Source: Filimonas sp.
GTDB taxonomy: Bacteria > Bacteroidota > Bacteroidia > Chitinophagales > Chitinophagaceae
Assembly (NCBI GenBank): GCA_017306865.1
Contig: JAFKHH010000011.1
Span: 434,001-498,000, forward strand
Direction of reading: 5' to 3'
Length of the DNA stretch: 64,000 nt
The notes below the pieces were generated by a model. The model was not told where the DNA came from. It ran no database searches and saw only the letters and a list, made by a program, of their open reading frames with translations. Of the stretch, positions 62,621 through 64,000 are shown piece by piece. The position numbers and the translations under genes are program-made. The number at the start of each line of letters is the position of its first letter. The first letter of the stretch is position 1.

Positions 62621-62635
62621 TTTGAGATTTGAAAC

Positions 62636-62905
62636 TCCTCCTAGTCTCCGACTAGGAGGAAAAGGCATATCGACTCCGTCGATGTTATTGTCGACAGAGT
62701 CGACATTCCATCCCTTCCTGGTCGGAGACCAGGAAGAGGAGAGTGAACCACACATCTCAAATCTTAAATATCAAATTTCAAAGCCCCGGCGCGTGTCCTC
62801 ACGCGCTGGTTGGTAACTGGTTCGTGAAGACACGAACCAGGGCGAAGATGTTATTGTCGACAGAGTCAACATTCCATCCCTTCCTGGTCGAAGACCAGGA
62901 AGGGT
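62636..62905. repeat. H1-H2-H2'-H1' array with a partial second copy
   Basis: The hairpins are TCCTCCTAGTC-TCC-GACTAGGAGGA (62636-62660), ATCGAC-TCC-GTCGAT (62669-62683), TGTCGAC-AGA-GTCGACA (62689-62705) and CTTCCTGGTC-GGA-GACCAGGAAG (62714-62736). A direct copy of the last two, from GATGTTATTGTCGACAGAGT, occurs at 62847-62905 after a two-hairpin module (62780-62847). TTTGAGAT/ATCTCAAA phrases flank each block. The gap 62621-63016 holds no gene. Confidence 0.9.
62780..62847 (+). repeat. Two-hairpin module with complementary apices, copy 4
   Basis: AAAGCCCC, then a slightly mismatched hairpin at 62786-62809 (TCCT loop; right arm CACGCGCTGG), then CTGGTTCGTG-AAGA-CACGAACCAG and GGCGAAG. This copy is the most diverged; the first stem has one G-T and the second loop reads AAGA. 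Confidence 0.85.
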
Positions 62906-63016
62906 AAACCACTCATCTCAAATTTTAAATCTCAAATCTCAAATTCTTTTCTCTTCATAATTTCTTAACCTGCCGTTACCCTTATAAAGCACTAGTTTGC
63001 GCCAAATCTACTGCTG

Positions 63017-64000
63017 TTGCAAGCATATCATAAGTTAAGTGCCAAAGCCTTTGGCGATGATTTTTTGTGGGGCGTAGCTATCTCAGCACAACAAAACGAA
63101 GGTGCATACAACCTGTATGGCCGTGGCCTCTCCATCTGGGATACTTTCGCAAGGCGACAAGGAAAAATAAAAGGTGCAGCAAAGCCCTATGTCAATTGCG
63201 ATTTTTACCACCGTTATAAAGATGACCTCTTACTGGCAAAAGCTTTAGGCTTTAATACCTTCCGCTTTTCCATTTCCTGGTCTCGCATTTTGCCTGATGG
63301 CATAGGCAAAGCAAATAAAGAAGGCATTGCTTTTTATAATAAAGTGATAGATGAATGCCTGAAATTGGACCTTGTACCATTTGTAACATTATACCATTGG
63401 GATCTGCCACAGGCATTAGAGAAAGAAGGCGGCTGGACCAGCTATCGCATGCTGAAATGGTTTACACGATTTACTACTGTGTGTGCAGAGGAATTTGGTG
63501 ACCGGGTAAAACACTGGATAGTGCTGAATGAGCCAATGGGCTTTACCTCGCTTGGTTACATGCTGGGAAAACATGCACCTGGTAAAATAGGATTAAGCAA
63601 CTTCTTACCTGCTGTGCACAATGCGGTACTATGCCAGGCAGAAGGCGGCCGTATATTGCGCGATCTCGTACCACATGCACACATAGGGACTAGCTTTTCC
63701 TGTTCAGAAATAGTGCCTTACTCCGATAAGCCGGAAGATGTGCAGGCTGCAAAGCGGATGGATATACTGATGAACCGCCTCTTGATTGAACCCGCATTGG
63801 GAAGAGGGTATCCGCAGGATGATTTTAAGTTCCTGGAAAAGCTGGAACTGCATAATAAAGCGTGGAAGTACAAAGAACGGATGACATTCAATTTTGATTT
63901 TATTGGTCTGCAAAATTACTTCCCCTTAGTCATTAAGTATAATGGCATCATACCAATAGTACAGGCATCGGAAGTAAAAGCGTCTACACGTAAAGTGCCT
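63017..64000 (+). CDS. GH1 family beta-glucosidase-like glycosidase, 3' end outside the window
   Basis: The frame is open to the window edge (328 codons). It begins after a TAG at 62993 and contains no ATG near its start. The first initiator codons in frame are CTG (63011, 63014) and TTG (63017), and similarity begins at about AKAFGDDFLWGVAISAQQNEGA. GH1 motifs are SWSRILPDG, VTLYHWDLPQAL and the acid/base Glu in WIVLNEP. The nucleophile Glu (TENG) would be past the window. Relatives hydrolyse beta-glucosides or beta-galactosides in the cytoplasm or periplasm; no signal peptide is seen. The start is uncertain, and a sequencing error or a non-ATG start are both possible. Confidence 0.85.
   Translation, partial: MQAYHKLSAKAFGDDFLWGVAISAQQNEGAYNLYGRGLSIWDTFARRQGKIKGAAKPYVNCDFYHRYKDDLLLAKALGFNTFRFSISWSRILPDGIGKANKEGIAFYNKVIDECLKLDLVPFVTLYHWDLPQALEKEGGWTSYRMLKWFTRFTTVCAEEFGDRVKHWIVLNEPMGFTSLGYMLGKHAPGKIGLSNFLPAVHNAVLCQAEGGRILRDLVPHAHIGTSFSCSEIVPYSDKPEDVQAAKRMDILMNRLLIEPALGRGYPQDDFKFLEKLELHNKAWKYKERMTFNFDFIGLQNYFPLVIKYNGIIPIVQASEVKASTRKVP

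Overview
The window reads as chromosomal DNA of a Bacteroidota bacterium, most likely from the Chitinophagaceae or a close relative. The evidence is the type IX secretion 'plug' protein (DUF5103), a PafA-type alkaline phosphatase, an alpha-oxoamine synthase of the sphingolipid/sulfonolipid type, many small outer-membrane beta-barrels, Bacteroidota-style -7 boxes (TAnnTTTG) and lipoproteins with typical lipoboxes. No rRNA, tRNA, CRISPR array, prophage or complete insertion sequence was seen. One structural RNA, the small SRP RNA, is present.

Layout. 0-12.7 kb: a DUF58 protein with a truncated membrane-protein partner, a methyltransferase, glutaminyl cyclotransferase, a DAO-type FAD oxidoreductase, a DUF4197 protein, an MFS transporter, a flavodoxin-reductase-like enzyme, a beta-barrel, a short glycogen-phosphorylase-like enzyme that lacks the usual PLP lysine, and an unknown lipoprotein. 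12.7-17.6 kb: a repeat-rich gap, then an MntR-type regulator with an operator-like palindrome at its start and an Nramp transporter fused to a UspA domain, then a GNAT enzyme and a cupin. 17.8-24.5 kb: NADP-isocitrate dehydrogenase, a YpdA-like reductase, a DUF6263 lipoprotein and an M16 protease. 24.5-33 kb: small AT-rich accessory-type genes (DUF4262, macro domain, two unknowns, and a DUF4261-containing three-gene operon) around the PafA phosphatase and the alpha-oxoamine synthase. 33-38.2 kb: a VanX-like dipeptidase, RlpA, Lon and a beta-barrel. 38.3-45.9 kb: a heavy-metal efflux locus with a CzcB-like adaptor, a CzcA pump fused to a TolC-like protein, a small exported protein, and an HMA-AraC regulator co-oriented with a TlpA thioredoxin. 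45.9-55 kb: porin, purine nucleoside phosphorylase, unknown lipoprotein and membrane protein, a FadL-like barrel and a secreted PI-PLC-like protein. 55-64 kb: sucC, a LolE/FtsX-like permease, the T9SS plug protein, SRP RNA, a TalC/FSA-type transaldolase, an unknown exported protein, a redoxin and a GH1 glycosidase cut by the window edge.

The most unusual material is between the genes. Several gaps carry a modular hairpin system. Hairpins with different stems share a TCC(T) loop, or GGA/AGA on the mirrored side, and are laid out as H1-H2-H2'-H1'. A MITE-like element with about 20-bp terminal inverted repeats has inserted into H1-type hairpins at least twice. One copy is flanked by a 9-bp duplication at the hairpin apex and is itself interrupted by a second 124-bp hairpin MITE with its own 9-bp duplication; the other copy shows the empty site. 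Other gaps are bracketed by inverted pairs of low-complexity repeat 'phrases' (AACAATT-type, TTTGAAAT-type, GTACGAGGTAC-type). All functional calls are from reading the sequence; no database search was run.
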